From assembly GCF_002975175.1 (NCBI RefSeq), contig NZ_PCNZ01000004.1:248001-312000 (forward strand): DNA of 64,000 nt, written 5' to 3'. The first letter of the stretch is position 1, and each line of letters opens with the position of its first letter. The DNA is from Bacillus sp. MYb209 (GTDB lineage Bacteria; Bacillota; Bacilli; Bacillales; Bacillaceae_G). A model generated the notes under the pieces. That model saw nothing but the letters and a program-made list of their open reading frames with translations. It had not been told where the DNA came from and ran no database searches. Shown here one piece after another: positions 18,995 through 27,573 of this stretch. Both the position numbers and the translations under genes were made by a program.

Positions 18995-19683
18995 TCCGTT
19001 CCCTCCCCCAGTACCACTGTGTTTTTTTCACTAAATTTGTCTTTCACATTTTTCCTATTCGTTTTAGAAATCCCACCCAAAACAGGGACATCTAACAATT
19101 GTTCAATTCGTCGTTCTGATTTTATTCTCTCATCAAGTGAATCCAATAAAAAAATAAAACCGATACTGAGCACCATACCTATAGAGAATGCAATTAGTAT
19201 CGTCTTAAAGTGATTTATATTTATAGGCATCGAATATTTTTGAACTGGGTCTTCCGGTAGTATACTCACATTATTAAAATTCAATATATTCGCTACTTCT
19301 CTCTTATAAACAGCAGCTGTAGTATTTGCAATTTTATGCGCAAGTACAGGATCCATGTCCACTACATTTATTCTCATAATCTGGGATCCTTGTACACTTT
19401 CTGTACTTATTTGCCCACTTAATGCACCTACAGATTTGTTAATATTCAATTCAGCAGCTACTTTTTCTAATATTACAGGCTCATTTACCATTGCTTTCAG
19501 TGTATTCATAGTTTCAGTGTTAGCTTGGACAATAACTCTTGCCGAGGAGGCATATAATGGCGTTTTTACATATATACTATAAATCGCTCCTCCTAACGTT
19601 GTGAAAGTTGTAAACAATAAAAGTATCCAAATTCTTTTTCGTATAATAGTAAATAGATTTTTCAAATTTATTTCCTTATCCAT
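18943..19683 (-). CDS. epsA: Chain-length determinant / kinase activator (Wzz family, EpsA-like)
   Basis: The 246-residue protein has two membrane helices (about residues 18-38 and 170-190) around an external domain with QANTETMNTLKAMVNEP. This is the Wzz/YveK layout, whose cytoplasmic C-terminal tail activates the partner BY-kinase. The tail here (LDERIKSERRIEQLLDVPVLGGI...) carries the usual conserved stretch. The start is ATG 19683 with GGAGGG 6 nt upstream; the ATG at 19698 would put the ribosome site inside the gene. It is the first gene of the operon, about 115 nt after the likely transcription start, and overlaps the epsB-like gene. Confidence 0.88.
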   Translation of the reverse strand: MDKEINLKNLFTIIRKRIWILLLFTTFTTLGGAIYSIYVKTPLYASSARVIVQANTETMNTLKAMVNEPVILEKVAAELNINKSVGALSGQISTESVQGSQIMRINVVDMDPVLAHKIANTTAAVYKREVANILNFNNVSILPEDPVQKYSMPININHFKTILIAFSIGMVLSIGFIFLLDSLDERIKSERRIEQLLDVPVLGGISKTNRKNVKDKFSEKNTVVLGEGTEWLTKIDEKQIKLKEKV

Positions 19684-19796
19684 AACTTCCCTCCTCATTT
19701 AAAACCAATGAGCTTCAACTTGAAATTGGCATCGAAAACTTAAGAAAAAATAATATTTTCATTATTTTTAATATACAAAAATTTCTAGTTAATGCC

Positions 19797-19825
19797 ATTT
19801 TAGTTCTTTATATAGAACGAGTCAA
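19797..19825 (-). promoter_or_regulatory. eps operon promoter with SinR-like operator in the spacer
   Basis: On the minus strand TTGACT (19820-19825) and TAAAAT (19797-19802) are separated by 17 bp, a good sigma-A promoter. The spacer is almost entirely a 16-bp perfect palindrome, GTTCTTTATATAGAAC on the plus strand (19803-19818). It contains two inverted GTTCT half-sites, the core of the SinR recognition sequence. SinR binding here would block polymerase, as in the B. subtilis eps promoter. Confidence 0.75.
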
Positions 19826-19911
19826 CATAAATTATTTTCACAAAATTACTTCCTGATGGCGCTAAAAAAATTACGATAACATTCGAGTTTTTTCACTGTA
19901 AATAAATGACG

Positions 19912-19946
19912 AAAAAGCCCTAATACCGTAGTATTAGGGCTTTTTT
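19912..19946 (-). terminator. glnA terminator
   Basis: AAAAAGCCCTAATA and TATTAGGGCTTTTTT pair around a short loop immediately after the glnA stop. The A and T tracts on both sides let it work in both directions. Confidence 0.9.
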
Positions 19947-19951
19947 CTCTC

Positions 19952-21286
19952 TTAGTATAGAGACATATATTGATCGCGTTCCCATTGGTGAACTTGCGTG
20001 CGGAAAATATCCCACTCAATTTCTTTCGCTTCGATGAAGTGCTCAAGTAAATGCTCTCCTAGTGCACCACATACGATTTCATTAGATTGTAACGTAACTA
20101 ATGCTTGCGCTAATGTTGCTGGTAAATCAACGATACCTGCTTCTTCACGCTCTTCTTTTGTCATTACGTAGATGTTACGGTCTACTGCAGCTGGTGGAGT
20201 TAATTTGTTTTTAATTCCATCAAGACCTGCTGCTAATAATGTAGCCATTACTAAATACGGGTTTGCAGCTGGGTCAACACTACGTACTTCTACGCGTGTA
20301 CTTATACCACGAGATGCCGGGATACGTACTAACGGGCTACGATTTTGTGCAGACCATGCTACGTAACATGGAGCTTCATATCCAGGTACTAAACGTTTGT
20401 ACGAGTTTACAGTTGGGTTTGCTACCGCTGTAAATGCTGGTGCATGTTTTAAAATACCTGCGATGAAATGACGAGCATCATCACTTAATTGTAAATCACC
20501 GTTTTGATCGAAGAACACGTTCTCACCATTTTTAAATAGTGATAAGTTACAGTGCATACCTGAACCGTTCACACCGTATAATGGTTTCGGCATAAATGTT
20601 GCGTGTAAACCATGTTTACGAGCAATCGTTCTTACAACAAGCTTGAATGTTTGAATGTCATCACATGAGCGAATTGCATTTGCATATTTAAAGTCAATTT
20701 CATGTTGACCTGGTGCAACCTCATGGTGAGATGCTTCAATTTCAAAGCCCATTTCTTCAAGTTCAAGAACGATATCACGACGACAGTTTTCCCCTAGATC
20801 CATCGGCGCAAGGTCGAAGTATCCACCGTTATCGTTTAATTCTAATGTTGGATTTCCTTTTTCATCAACTTTAAATAGGAAGAATTCTGGCTCTGGTCCA
20901 AGATTGAAATCTGAGAATCCTAATGCTTCCATTTCTTTTAACACACGCTTTAAGTTGTTACGTGGGTCGCCATCAAATGGCGTACCATCAGCATTGTAAA
21001 TATCACAGATTAAACGAGCTACTTTACCTTTTTCAGCTGTCCAAGGGAAAATTACCCAAGTATCTAAATCCGGATATAAATACATATCAGATTCTTCAAT
21101 ACGTACAAAACCTTCAATAGAAGATCCATCAAACATCATTTTGTTATCAAGAGCTTTTGTTAATTGGCTCACTGGAATTTCTACGTTTTTAATTACTCCT
21201 AAAAGGTCTGTGAATTGCAGACGGATATACTTTACATTCTCTTCTTTCGCCAAACGGAAAATATCTTCTTTTGTGTACCTAGCCAT
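19952..21286 (-). CDS. glnA: Glutamine synthetase, type I
   Basis: The 444-residue enzyme condenses glutamate and ammonia to glutamine with ATP, as a dodecamer in the cytoplasm. Family signatures are visible: FDGSSIEGF near residue 52, the beta-grasp N-terminal domain, [22 protein letters not shown] and [13 protein letters not shown]. There is no adenylylation-type extension, as in the Bacillus GSI-alpha form that is instead feedback-inhibited and binds GlnR and TnrA. The ATG at 21286 has AAGGAGG 8 nt upstream; an upstream in-frame start is unlikely. It follows glnR by about 50 nt as a two-gene operon under GlnR control. Confidence 0.97.
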   Translation of the reverse strand: MARYTKEDIFRLAKEENVKYIRLQFTDLLGVIKNVEIPVSQLTKALDNKMMFDGSSIEGFVRIEESDMYLYPDLDTWVIFPWTAEKGKVARLICDIYNADGTPFDGDPRNNLKRVLKEMEALGFSDFNLGPEPEFFLFKVDEKGNPTLELNDNGGYFDLAPMDLGENCRRDIVLELEEMGFEIEASHHEVAPGQHEIDFKYANAIRSCDDIQTFKLVVRTIARKHGLHATFMPKPLYGVNGSGMHCNLSLFKNGENVFFDQNGDLQLSDDARHFIAGILKHAPAFTAVANPTVNSYKRLVPGYEAPCYVAWSAQNRSPLVRIPASRGISTRVEVRSVDPAANPYLVMATLLAAGLDGIKNKLTPPAAVDRNIYVMTKEEREEAGIVDLPATLAQALVTLQSNEIVCGALGEHLLEHFIEAKEIEWDIFRTQVHQWERDQYMSLY

Positions 21287-21334
21287 TATAAATTCCTCCT
21301 TAGTCCCTCTAAACACCTTCAGAATCAGTTATCT

Positions 21335-21727
21335 TTAGTGAAAAAATCTTGAAATATCACCTTGCCGCAATGAAGTTCGATTAAATCTACCTGTATGCTG
21401 TAGTTCATCTCGAAGAATTTTGCGAAGCTCGGATTTTGAAATTTCTTTCGTTTCTTCTTTTACTTTCACTGCTTCTGTTTGATTTTCTTTCATTTGCAAT
21501 ACTTGTTTAATTCCGGCCATATTTAAGCCTTGATCTAACAAATCTTTAATTTCTAACAATTTATCTACATCGTTAAATGAAAATAATCTACGATTCCCTT
21601 TTGTACGGGTTGGAAAAATAAGATTATGCTCTTCATAGTAGCGAATTTGACGTGCAGATAATTGTGTTAAATCCATTACAATACCAATAGGAAACAGCGG
21701 AGCAGAACGTCTATCTTCTTTCATCAT
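21335..21727 (-). CDS. glnR: MerR-family glutamine synthetase repressor GlnR
   Basis: The 130-residue repressor has a MerR winged-helix N terminus ([41 protein letters not shown]). The C-terminal tail ([30 protein letters not shown]) is the part that in B. subtilis senses feedback-inhibited glutamine synthetase. It represses its own operon when nitrogen is plentiful. GGAGGAACTGAA precedes two ATG codons; the second (21724) is equally possible. Two operator-like sites lie in its promoter. Confidence 0.96.
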   Translation of the reverse strand: MMKEDRRSAPLFPIGIVMDLTQLSARQIRYYEEHNLIFPTRTKGNRRLFSFNDVDKLLEIKDLLDQGLNMAGIKQVLQMKENQTEAVKVKEETKEISKSELRKILRDELQHTGRFNRTSLRQGDISRFFH

Positions 21728-21758
21728 TTCAGTTCCTCCTTCGCCTTAACTGCTTCCC

Positions 21759-21808
21759 ATTTTATATTATGTTATGTTTCATGTCAATAGATGTTAGCTT
21801 TTCTTACA
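21759..21808 (-). promoter_or_regulatory. glnRA promoter with GlnR operators
   Basis: On the minus strand TTGACA (21782-21787) and TAAAAT (21759-21764) are 17 bp apart. Just upstream lies TGTAA-N7-TAACA (21792-21808), a perfect match to the GlnR/TnrA consensus TGTNA-N7-TNACA. A second, imperfect copy TGACA-N7-TAACA overlaps the -35 box and spacer, matching the two-operator layout known for B. subtilis glnRA. Confidence 0.88.
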
Positions 21809-21869
21809 TGATTTTTTTTAAAAAAATTCCACTCTTTTTTCTAATGGTAAAAATCATTGCTTTCACACG

Positions 21870-21898
21870 AAAAAAAGCTGTCGAAATCGACAGCTTCC
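21870..21898 (-). terminator. ynbB terminator
   Basis: GCTGTCGA and its complement form a stem (21877-21894) with an AT loop, followed on the minus strand by seven T. It lies directly after the stop of the ynbB-like gene and separates it from glnR. Confidence 0.88.
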
Positions 21899-21900
21899 CC

Positions 21901-23172
21901 TTAAGAAATTGTTAATAGATTTTTTTCAATTAACGCATCAATTGCAGAACAAATTGCAATCTTCACATGAGAATACGTCAATCCACCTTGTACGTATGCA
22001 ACATAAGGAGGACGAATCGGACCATCCGCAGATAATTCGATACTTGCACCTTGAATAAACGTCCCTGCAGCCATAATTACATCATCTTCATAACCTGGCA
22101 TATAGTTTGCATATGGAGTGAAATGAGAATTAATTGGAGATGCATATTGAATCGCTTGACAGAATGCAATCATACGATTTTTATCATCAAACTGAACAGA
22201 TTGAATTAAATCCGTTCTTGACGCATTCCACGCTGGTGATGTGTTCATTCCTAACTTCTCTAAAAATGCCGCTGTAAAAATCGCACCTTTTAGCGCTTGC
22301 CCCGCCACATGCGGCGCTAAGAAGAAACCTTGATACATTTCTTGCAGACTGTATAAAGATGCCCCTGCTTCCGCACCAATCCCCGGAGATGTTAGACGAT
22401 ATGCACATGCTTCAACATACTGTTCTTTACCTACAATGTAACCACCAGTTTTAACAATTCCCCCGCCAGGATTCTTAATAAGAGAACCTGCCATTAAGTC
22501 CGCACCAACATGACACGGCTCTTGTTCTTCAATAAACTCGCCATAGCAGTTATCTACAAATACAACAACATCAGGCTTAATTTCTTTAACAAACGCGATC
22601 ATCTCTTTAATTTGTGAAACGGTAAACGACGGACGAGTAGCATATCCTTTCGAACGCTGAATACCAACCATCTTCGTATTACTATGGATCGCAGCTGCAA
22701 CAGCTTCAAAGTCAACAAGCCCCGCTCCAGTTAGCGGAACCGCGTTATATCCGATATTATATTCTCTAAAAGAACCTACACCTTTCCCGCGCACACCAAC
22801 GATTTCTTCTAGCGTATCATACGGTTTCCCCGTTATGTATAGTAACTCATCTCCCGGACGTAAAATACCAAATAAAGCTGTTGAAATTGCATGAGTACCC
22901 GAAATAATTTGAGGACGAACAAGACCCGCTTCCGCTCCAAATACATCCGCATACACCTTCTCTAACGTGTCACGACCAATATCATCATACCCATAACCTG
23001 TCGTCGGAATAAAATGCGAATCACTAATTTTATGTTTACGAAAACTTTCTAGCACACGAAATTGATTACTCTCAATTACTTCATCCACACGTTTATGCAC
23101 TTCTACAACTTGACTTTCTACTTCTTTTACGATTGGAGCAATTTTTTCTCCATTTTTCAAACGATCAAACAT
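21901..23172 (-). CDS. ynbB: PLP-dependent methionine gamma-lyase family protein (YnbB, aluminium-resistance family)
   Basis: The 423-residue protein belongs to the Cys/Met-metabolism-related aminotransferase-fold family long labelled aluminium resistance protein. PLP-site features are visible: [32 protein letters not shown] (PLP-pyridine aspartate region) and [19 protein letters not shown] with the Schiff-base lysine. True substrate is not established for the family. It overlaps hflX by 8 nt and sits just upstream of glnRA, exactly the B. subtilis ynbA-ynbB-glnR-glnA order. Confidence 0.9.
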   Translation of the reverse strand: MFDRLKNGEKIAPIVKEVESQVVEVHKRVDEVIESNQFRVLESFRKHKISDSHFIPTTGYGYDDIGRDTLEKVYADVFGAEAGLVRPQIISGTHAISTALFGILRPGDELLYITGKPYDTLEEIVGVRGKGVGSFREYNIGYNAVPLTGAGLVDFEAVAAAIHSNTKMVGIQRSKGYATRPSFTVSQIKEMIAFVKEIKPDVVVFVDNCYGEFIEEQEPCHVGADLMAGSLIKNPGGGIVKTGGYIVGKEQYVEACAYRLTSPGIGAEAGASLYSLQEMYQGFFLAPHVAGQALKGAIFTAAFLEKLGMNTSPAWNASRTDLIQSVQFDDKNRMIAFCQAIQYASPINSHFTPYANYMPGYEDDVIMAAGTFIQGASIELSADGPIRPPYVAYVQGGLTYSHVKIAICSAIDALIEKNLLTIS

Positions 23173-24442
23173 TATTATTTTCTCCTTCTTCCACTAAAAA
23201 TCTCTTTAATTGCCCATTAAGCGATGAATGAGCAAATATATATCCTGTACAATCATATACAAATTTATCTTCTAGAAACTCCATTTTAGTTAATAACGTT
23301 TCCGTCTTTAAAAGCGTTAACAACCTACCTTCACCCGGAGGAATTTCCACTTGATAATCATCCATTTCTTCCTTCATCTTCATTTCTATCGCTTCTTTTA
23401 TACGCAGTAAATCACTTTCTTCAAAAGCACTAGTCATTAAGAAATCACTTTTCGGAAATGGAATGAAGTTTTGATGCAATTTATCTTTTTTATTATATAA
23501 CGTAATAATAGGAATATGATTAACTTCAAGGTCTGACAATAATTGTTTTACCGTCTGCTCATGCCCTACATAATTAGGGTCTGCCGAATCAACAACATGT
23601 AAAATAACATCCGCTTCACCAGCTTCTTCTAACGTAGATCGAAAAGCAGCGATTAGTGACGTAGGTAAATCTTGTATAAAACCAACCGTATCAGTCAAAA
23701 GCACTGTATAACCAGAAGGTAACGGCATCTTTCTTGTCGTCGGATCTAGCGTTGCAAACAATAAATTTTCTTCAAACGTATCAGCTTCCGTTAATCTATT
23801 AAACAACGTAGATTTCCCTGCATTTGTATACCCAATTAACGAAACTTGAAACACTTTATTATCTTTCCTTCTCTCACGATATCTTTTTCGATGTTCTACA
23901 ACAACCGCAAGTTGCTTCTTTATTTCATCAATACGTGATCGAATATGACGACGGTCCGTTTCAAGCTTCGTCTCTCCCGGTCCTCTTGTACCAATTCCAC
24001 CACCAAGACGTGATAAAGACAAACCTTGCCCCATAAGGCGCGGCATTGTATATTGCAACTGAGCTAGCTCTACTTGAAGCTTACCCTCTCTTGATTTCGC
24101 ACGTTGCGCAAAGATATCTAGTATTAACTGCGTTCGGTCAATCACTCTCGCATCTAATACTGAAGATAAGTTCCGAATTTGGCTTGGCGTTAACTCGTTG
24201 TTAAAAATAATAACAGCTGGTTCTAATTCTTCAGTTAACAGCGTAAGCTCTTCAAGTTTACCTTTTCCTATATAAGTCGCAGGATGAAACTTCGGGCGCT
24301 TTTGCGTCGTTGATACTAACACTTCCGCTCGCGCAGTCTTTGCTAGCGATACAAGCTCTTTCATGGAATGCATAAATTTTTCATCATCATCTTGCGACAA
24401 TTGACAGCCAACTAATATGACTTTTTCTTTTTCTTCCATCAA
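23165..24442 (-). CDS. hflX: GTPase HflX
   Basis: The 425-residue GTPase has an N-terminal HflX domain with GKGKLEEL and [14 protein letters not shown] glycine-rich linker [22 protein letters not shown] follows, then a G domain with G1 [15 protein letters not shown]3 DTVGF and G4 NKKD. HflX splits or rescues stalled 70S ribosomes under stress. Two ATG codons open the frame; either may be used. It is co-transcribed with the ynbB-like gene (8-nt overlap). Confidence 0.95.
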   Translation of the reverse strand: MMEEKEKVILVGCQLSQDDDEKFMHSMKELVSLAKTARAEVLVSTTQKRPKFHPATYIGKGKLEELTLLTEELEPAVIIFNNELTPSQIRNLSSVLDARVIDRTQLILDIFAQRAKSREGKLQVELAQLQYTMPRLMGQGLSLSRLGGGIGTRGPGETKLETDRRHIRSRIDEIKKQLAVVVEHRKRYRERRKDNKVFQVSLIGYTNAGKSTLFNRLTEADTFEENLLFATLDPTTRKMPLPSGYTVLLTDTVGFIQDLPTSLIAAFRSTLEEAGEADVILHVVDSADPNYVGHEQTVKQLLSDLEVNHIPIITLYNKKDKLHQNFIPFPKSDFLMTSAFEESDLLRIKEAIEMKMKEEMDDYQVEIPPGEGRLLTLLKTETLLTKMEFLEDKFVYDCTGYIFAHSSLNGQLKRFLVEEGENNNV

Positions 24443-24531
24443 ATATGTTCACTCATCCTTTTCGAAATTTAAACCTTCTAATATAATAGCAGAGGAAGCA
24501 TATTTCATCTAGTTAGCGGGGGAGAAAATTC

Positions 24532-25155
24532 ATGGCATGGGAGATTTTTAGCATCATAGGCACAATCGCCTTCGCACTAAGCGGAGCCATTGTTGCAATG
24601 GAAGAAGATTATGATATTTTCGGGGTATATATTTTAGGAATGGCAACCGCATTTGGGGGAGGTGCCCTTCGTAATTTATTAATCGGTTATCCAATCGTCG
24701 CATTTTGGCAACAAGACATGTTATTCCAAATCGCACTATTATCAATGACGATTATTTTTCTTTTTCCAAATAAATTAATTAGACATTGGAAAAAGTGGGA
24801 AAACATCACGGACGCCATCGGTTTATCAGCATTCGCTGTACAAGGAGCACTATATGCTCAAAAACTGGATTTACCAATTAGCGCTACAATCGTAGCTGCA
24901 GTTTTAACAGGCATCGGCGGCGGTATTATTCGCGACCTTTTAGCTCGCAGAAAGCCTCTTGTCCTCCGATCTGAAGTATATGCGTTTTGGACGATTTTAG
25001 CAGGTTTCTTAATTGGCGCTAAAATTATCGTTAGCGATTGGGCTCTATACACCTTATTCATTTTAATTGTTTGCTTCCGCATGATTTCTATTCATTACAA
25101 ATGGCATTTACCGCATAGACGTATCGATACAAAGGAACGTTCAATGCATAAATAG
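24532..25155 (+). CDS. TRIC-type membrane protein (UPF0126 family)
   Basis: The 207-residue protein has about seven hydrophobic segments. It holds two copies of the family motif: GMATAFGGGALRNLLIG near residue 36 and VLTGIGGGIIRDLLARR near 122. Prokaryotic TRIC proteins form trimeric monovalent-cation channels; in B. subtilis the family is represented by YvgT. A GGGGGAG ribosome site lies 7 nt before the ATG. It is transcribed divergently from hflX. Confidence 0.88.
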   Translation: MAWEIFSIIGTIAFALSGAIVAMEEDYDIFGVYILGMATAFGGGALRNLLIGYPIVAFWQQDMLFQIALLSMTIIFLFPNKLIRHWKKWENITDAIGLSAFAVQGALYAQKLDLPISATIVAAVLTGIGGGIIRDLLARRKPLVLRSEVYAFWTILAGFLIGAKIIVSDWALYTLFILIVCFRMISIHYKWHLPHRRIDTKERSMHK

Positions 25156-25163
25156 CACTCTAA

Positions 25164-25196
25164 CCTCTTTACATATCGTAAAGAGGTTTTTCTTTT
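25164..25196 (+). terminator. Terminator after the TRIC-type gene
   Basis: CCTCTTTAC and GTAAAGAGG form a stem around ATATC, followed by a T-rich tail. Confidence 0.9.
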
Positions 25197-25254
25197 CTAA
25201 CGAGTTTTTCTTTACATAATGTTTATACTAATTTTTAAAGCGAGGTGAATACAA

Positions 25255-25392
25255 ATGACAAACCATGTTAATAAAGGCGCTCAAAAAAGCTCAGTAGACC
25301 AAATTACACACGATCCTAATTCAGCACACGAAAAAAGCGCTAAAATGGAACGCTTCCATAAATCTTACCAAGAAAAAGCGAAAAAAGAGTAA
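25255..25392 (+). CDS. Small hydrophilic protein, 45 residues, unknown
   Basis: A GAGGTG ribosome site 7 nt upstream opens a 45-residue frame starting MTNHVNKGAQKSSVDQ and ending in a lysine-rich tail (SYQEKAKKE). It has no hydrophobic segment and no cysteine, and is rich in Lys, Ser, His and Gln. Such small basic soluble proteins in Bacillus are often spore- or stress-related, but I recognise no family. It lies between the TRIC-type gene and the convergent spoVK. Confidence 0.7.
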   Translation: MTNHVNKGAQKSSVDQITHDPNSAHEKSAKMERFHKSYQEKAKKE

Positions 25393-25404
25393 CGTACTTA
25401 TACA

Positions 25405-25440
25405 TCAAAAAACAGACGCACAGTTTACGTACTGTGCGTC
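25405..25440 (-). terminator. spoVK terminator overlapping the stop codon
   Basis: GACGCACAGT pairs with ACTGTGCGTC (25415-25440), and the spoVK TAA lies in the 6-nt loop. The minus-strand T tract is in 25405-25412. Confidence 0.88.
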
Positions 25441-26381
25441 TCCTCTTCAAGCATCAAATCCATACTTGATATCCCAATTAAATCATATTTATCATACGTA
25501 TCCTCTTGTAACAATCGCATAGCTTGTGTGCGAATTGATTTTTCAACAATATTCCGTACGTATCGCCCATTACTAAACGATGTAATTTGTGACGAATACT
25601 TTACCGCGTGTAAATGATCTCTAAATTTCCACTCTGCTTCTTTCGACAACTGATATTCACGCTCTTCATACATTCTCTTTCCAATTTCCAACAACTGATT
25701 TACCGAGTAATCCGCAAATTCAATAATAAACGGAAAACGAGATTGTAATCCTGGATTTAATGAAAGAAAATGATTCATCTCTCTTGAATATCCAGCTAAA
25801 ATTAATACAAAACCGTGCTGCTTATCTTCCATATGCTTCACAAGTGTATCAATAGCTTCCTTCCCAAAATCCTTCTCTCCACCCCGTGCTAATGAATACG
25901 CCTCATCAATAAATAAAATCCCTCCCATAGCCTTCTTTATTAAATCTCTTGTCTTTTGTGCTGTATGACCGATATACTCACCTACAAGATCAGCACGTTC
26001 AGCTTCAACTAAATGCCCCTTCGATAAAATATTCATCTCAAACAACAATTTCCCTATCATTCTAGCAACGGTTGTCTTCCCAGTACCGGGATTCCCCCTA
26101 AATAACATGTGAAGCACTTGCTTCTCAGACTTCAACCCCACCTCTTGCCTTTTTTTATTTACATAAATCCAAGCATAAATTTCTTTTATTATCTTTTTTA
26201 TATCATCCATCCCAACAAGTTTTCCCATCTCTTCTTCAATTCTCTGCAACATCTCATGTTTAGTAGTGGTTTCACTTGAAATTACCGTTTTATTTTCTGA
26301 TGCCGGTAACGAAATTTTCTTTCGATGGTTTAATACAATATTAATTTGATTATTATTTTTCTTACGCATCGATTGTTCCAT
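25425..26381 (-). CDS. spoVK: Stage V sporulation protein K, AAA+ ATPase
   Basis: The 318-residue protein is a CbxX/CfqX-type AAA+ ATPase. Walker A is LFRGNPGTGKTTVARMIG near residue 92, Walker B is GGILFIDEAYSLA near 155, and the arginine-finger region is LNPGLQSRFPFIIEF near 210. It is needed in B. subtilis for spore maturation and acts in the mother cell. Length (322 in B. subtilis) and position next to hflX and ynbB agree. GAGGTG precedes the ATG. The final codons form one arm of its own terminator. Confidence 0.93.
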   Translation of the reverse strand: MEQSMRKKNNNQINIVLNHRKKISLPASENKTVISSETTTKHEMLQRIEEEMGKLVGMDDIKKIIKEIYAWIYVNKKRQEVGLKSEKQVLHMLFRGNPGTGKTTVARMIGKLLFEMNILSKGHLVEAERADLVGEYIGHTAQKTRDLIKKAMGGILFIDEAYSLARGGEKDFGKEAIDTLVKHMEDKQHGFVLILAGYSREMNHFLSLNPGLQSRFPFIIEFADYSVNQLLEIGKRMYEEREYQLSKEAEWKFRDHLHAVKYSSQITSFSNGRYVRNIVEKSIRTQAMRLLQEDTYDKYDLIGISSMDLMLEEETHST

Positions 26382-26494
26382 ACAATCACCTCATTTTATC
26401 CACTCACCAAATATTATTATTCCAGTCCCTCTTGCAAATGCCTATTTTCAGAAAAATTTGCTATAATATAAGAAAGAATTAAGGTGGTGGGACT

Positions 26495-27460
26495 ATGGAA
26501 ACAACGGAATTCCATGATACAATACAAGCCTTTTCTATTTTTTTATTGAATAAAGGCCGAAAGTCTTCGACTATTAAACGTTATGTTTATGACATTGAAG
26601 ATTTTGGACATTGGTTAGAAAAAAACAAAAAGCTCCCTTCCAGTAATATATGGGCTACACTTTGTACAAAAGACTATGAAAATTACTTTTCCGACTTAAA
26701 AAAGAATCGACACTACTCAGAAAAAACGATGCATCGTGTATTTATTGTACTAAATAGAATGTATCACTTTCTAAACATTCCTAATCCATTGAAAAATATG
26801 GAAATTGTCATCCAACCAGACCGTGCATTACGCAATGAAGATTTTATTTCATCCGATGAAGAAAAAAGATTAAAACATATAGTCTCTTCATTGGAAGGGC
26901 TCTCAGAAAAACAACTTCCTGTTCGACCATTATTATTGGATCGTAATATTGCTATTTTAAGTCTACTAATCGACTACGGACTATCCTTACAAGAACTTAC
27001 ATCGTTAACTATGCATCATGTTCATTTCGAAACTAATACATTGTCTATTCCAGCAACCGCAGGAGTAGAAAGAACAATCACATTAGCAACCGAAGACAAA
27101 AAACAACTGTACACATATTATAAAAGTATTCCAGAACCAGTTCGTCCTAAATACCATAGTAATGACCCTTTGTTTGTTGCATTCGATTTTAACCGTGGAA
27201 CATACAGATGGGTATACGAAAATAATGCACCAAAGGCATTAACAGAAATTGCTATTCAAAAAATGATCCGACTTGAAGTAGCAAGAGCAAATTTACGTAA
27301 AGGCATTTCTGGCCAACATTTTCGGAACACCTTTATTTTACGCCTAATAAAAAAACAAACCCCGGAACCAGAGATCATAAAATTAGTTGGCTTCAAATCA
27401 AAAATTTCACTAAAACGATATTATAAATACGAAGAAAATAGAAAAAACGCCTTAAAATAA
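26495..27460 (+). CDS. Tyrosine-recombinase-like protein with degenerate active site
   Basis: The 321-residue protein has a SAM-like N-terminal core-binding domain (AFSIFLLNKGRKSSTIKRYVYDIEDFGHWL) and a C-terminal XerD-type domain. The first catalytic arginine, normally in GLRxSEL, is replaced (YGLSLQELTSL). The HxLR motif reads QHFR with only the arginine kept, and the second histidine is phenylalanine (LVGFKS). The nucleophile-like tyrosines in LKRYYKY remain. It is therefore probably not a normal strand-transfer enzyme; a DNA-binding or structural role is possible. A good AAGGTGGTG site precedes the ATG. The stop codon lies inside its terminator. It stands between spoVK and the collagen-like gene. 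Confidence 0.8.
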   Translation: METTEFHDTIQAFSIFLLNKGRKSSTIKRYVYDIEDFGHWLEKNKKLPSSNIWATLCTKDYENYFSDLKKNRHYSEKTMHRVFIVLNRMYHFLNIPNPLKNMEIVIQPDRALRNEDFISSDEEKRLKHIVSSLEGLSEKQLPVRPLLLDRNIAILSLLIDYGLSLQELTSLTMHHVHFETNTLSIPATAGVERTITLATEDKKQLYTYYKSIPEPVRPKYHSNDPLFVAFDFNRGTYRWVYENNAPKALTEIAIQKMIRLEVARANLRKGISGQHFRNTFILRLIKKQTPEPEIIKLVGFKSKISLKRYYKYEENRKNALK

Positions 27461-27480
27461 GGCGTTTTTTCTATTTTTTT
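27442..27480 (+). terminator. Terminator overlapping the end of the recombinase-like gene
   Basis: AAAACGCCTTA pairs with TAAGGCGTTTT around three A, then a T-rich tail follows. The TAA stop is the first three bases of the right arm. Confidence 0.9.
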
Positions 27481-27503
27481 TCGAAACAATCAATTTTACT
27501 ATG

Positions 27504-27531
27504 ACCATTTAACTATTCCCTGCATCTACTA
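27504..27531 (+). promoter_or_regulatory. Possible sigma-K promoter of the collagen-like gene
   Basis: ACC (27504-27506) and GCATCTACTA (27522-27531) are 15 bp apart and resemble the sigma-K pattern AC ... GCATANNNTA with one mismatch. A late mother-cell promoter would suit an exosporium protein. The match is modest. Confidence 0.45.
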
Positions 27532-27573
27532 TGATGAGTGTTGTTCACATTCTCATTAGAAAGGAGAGATTTA

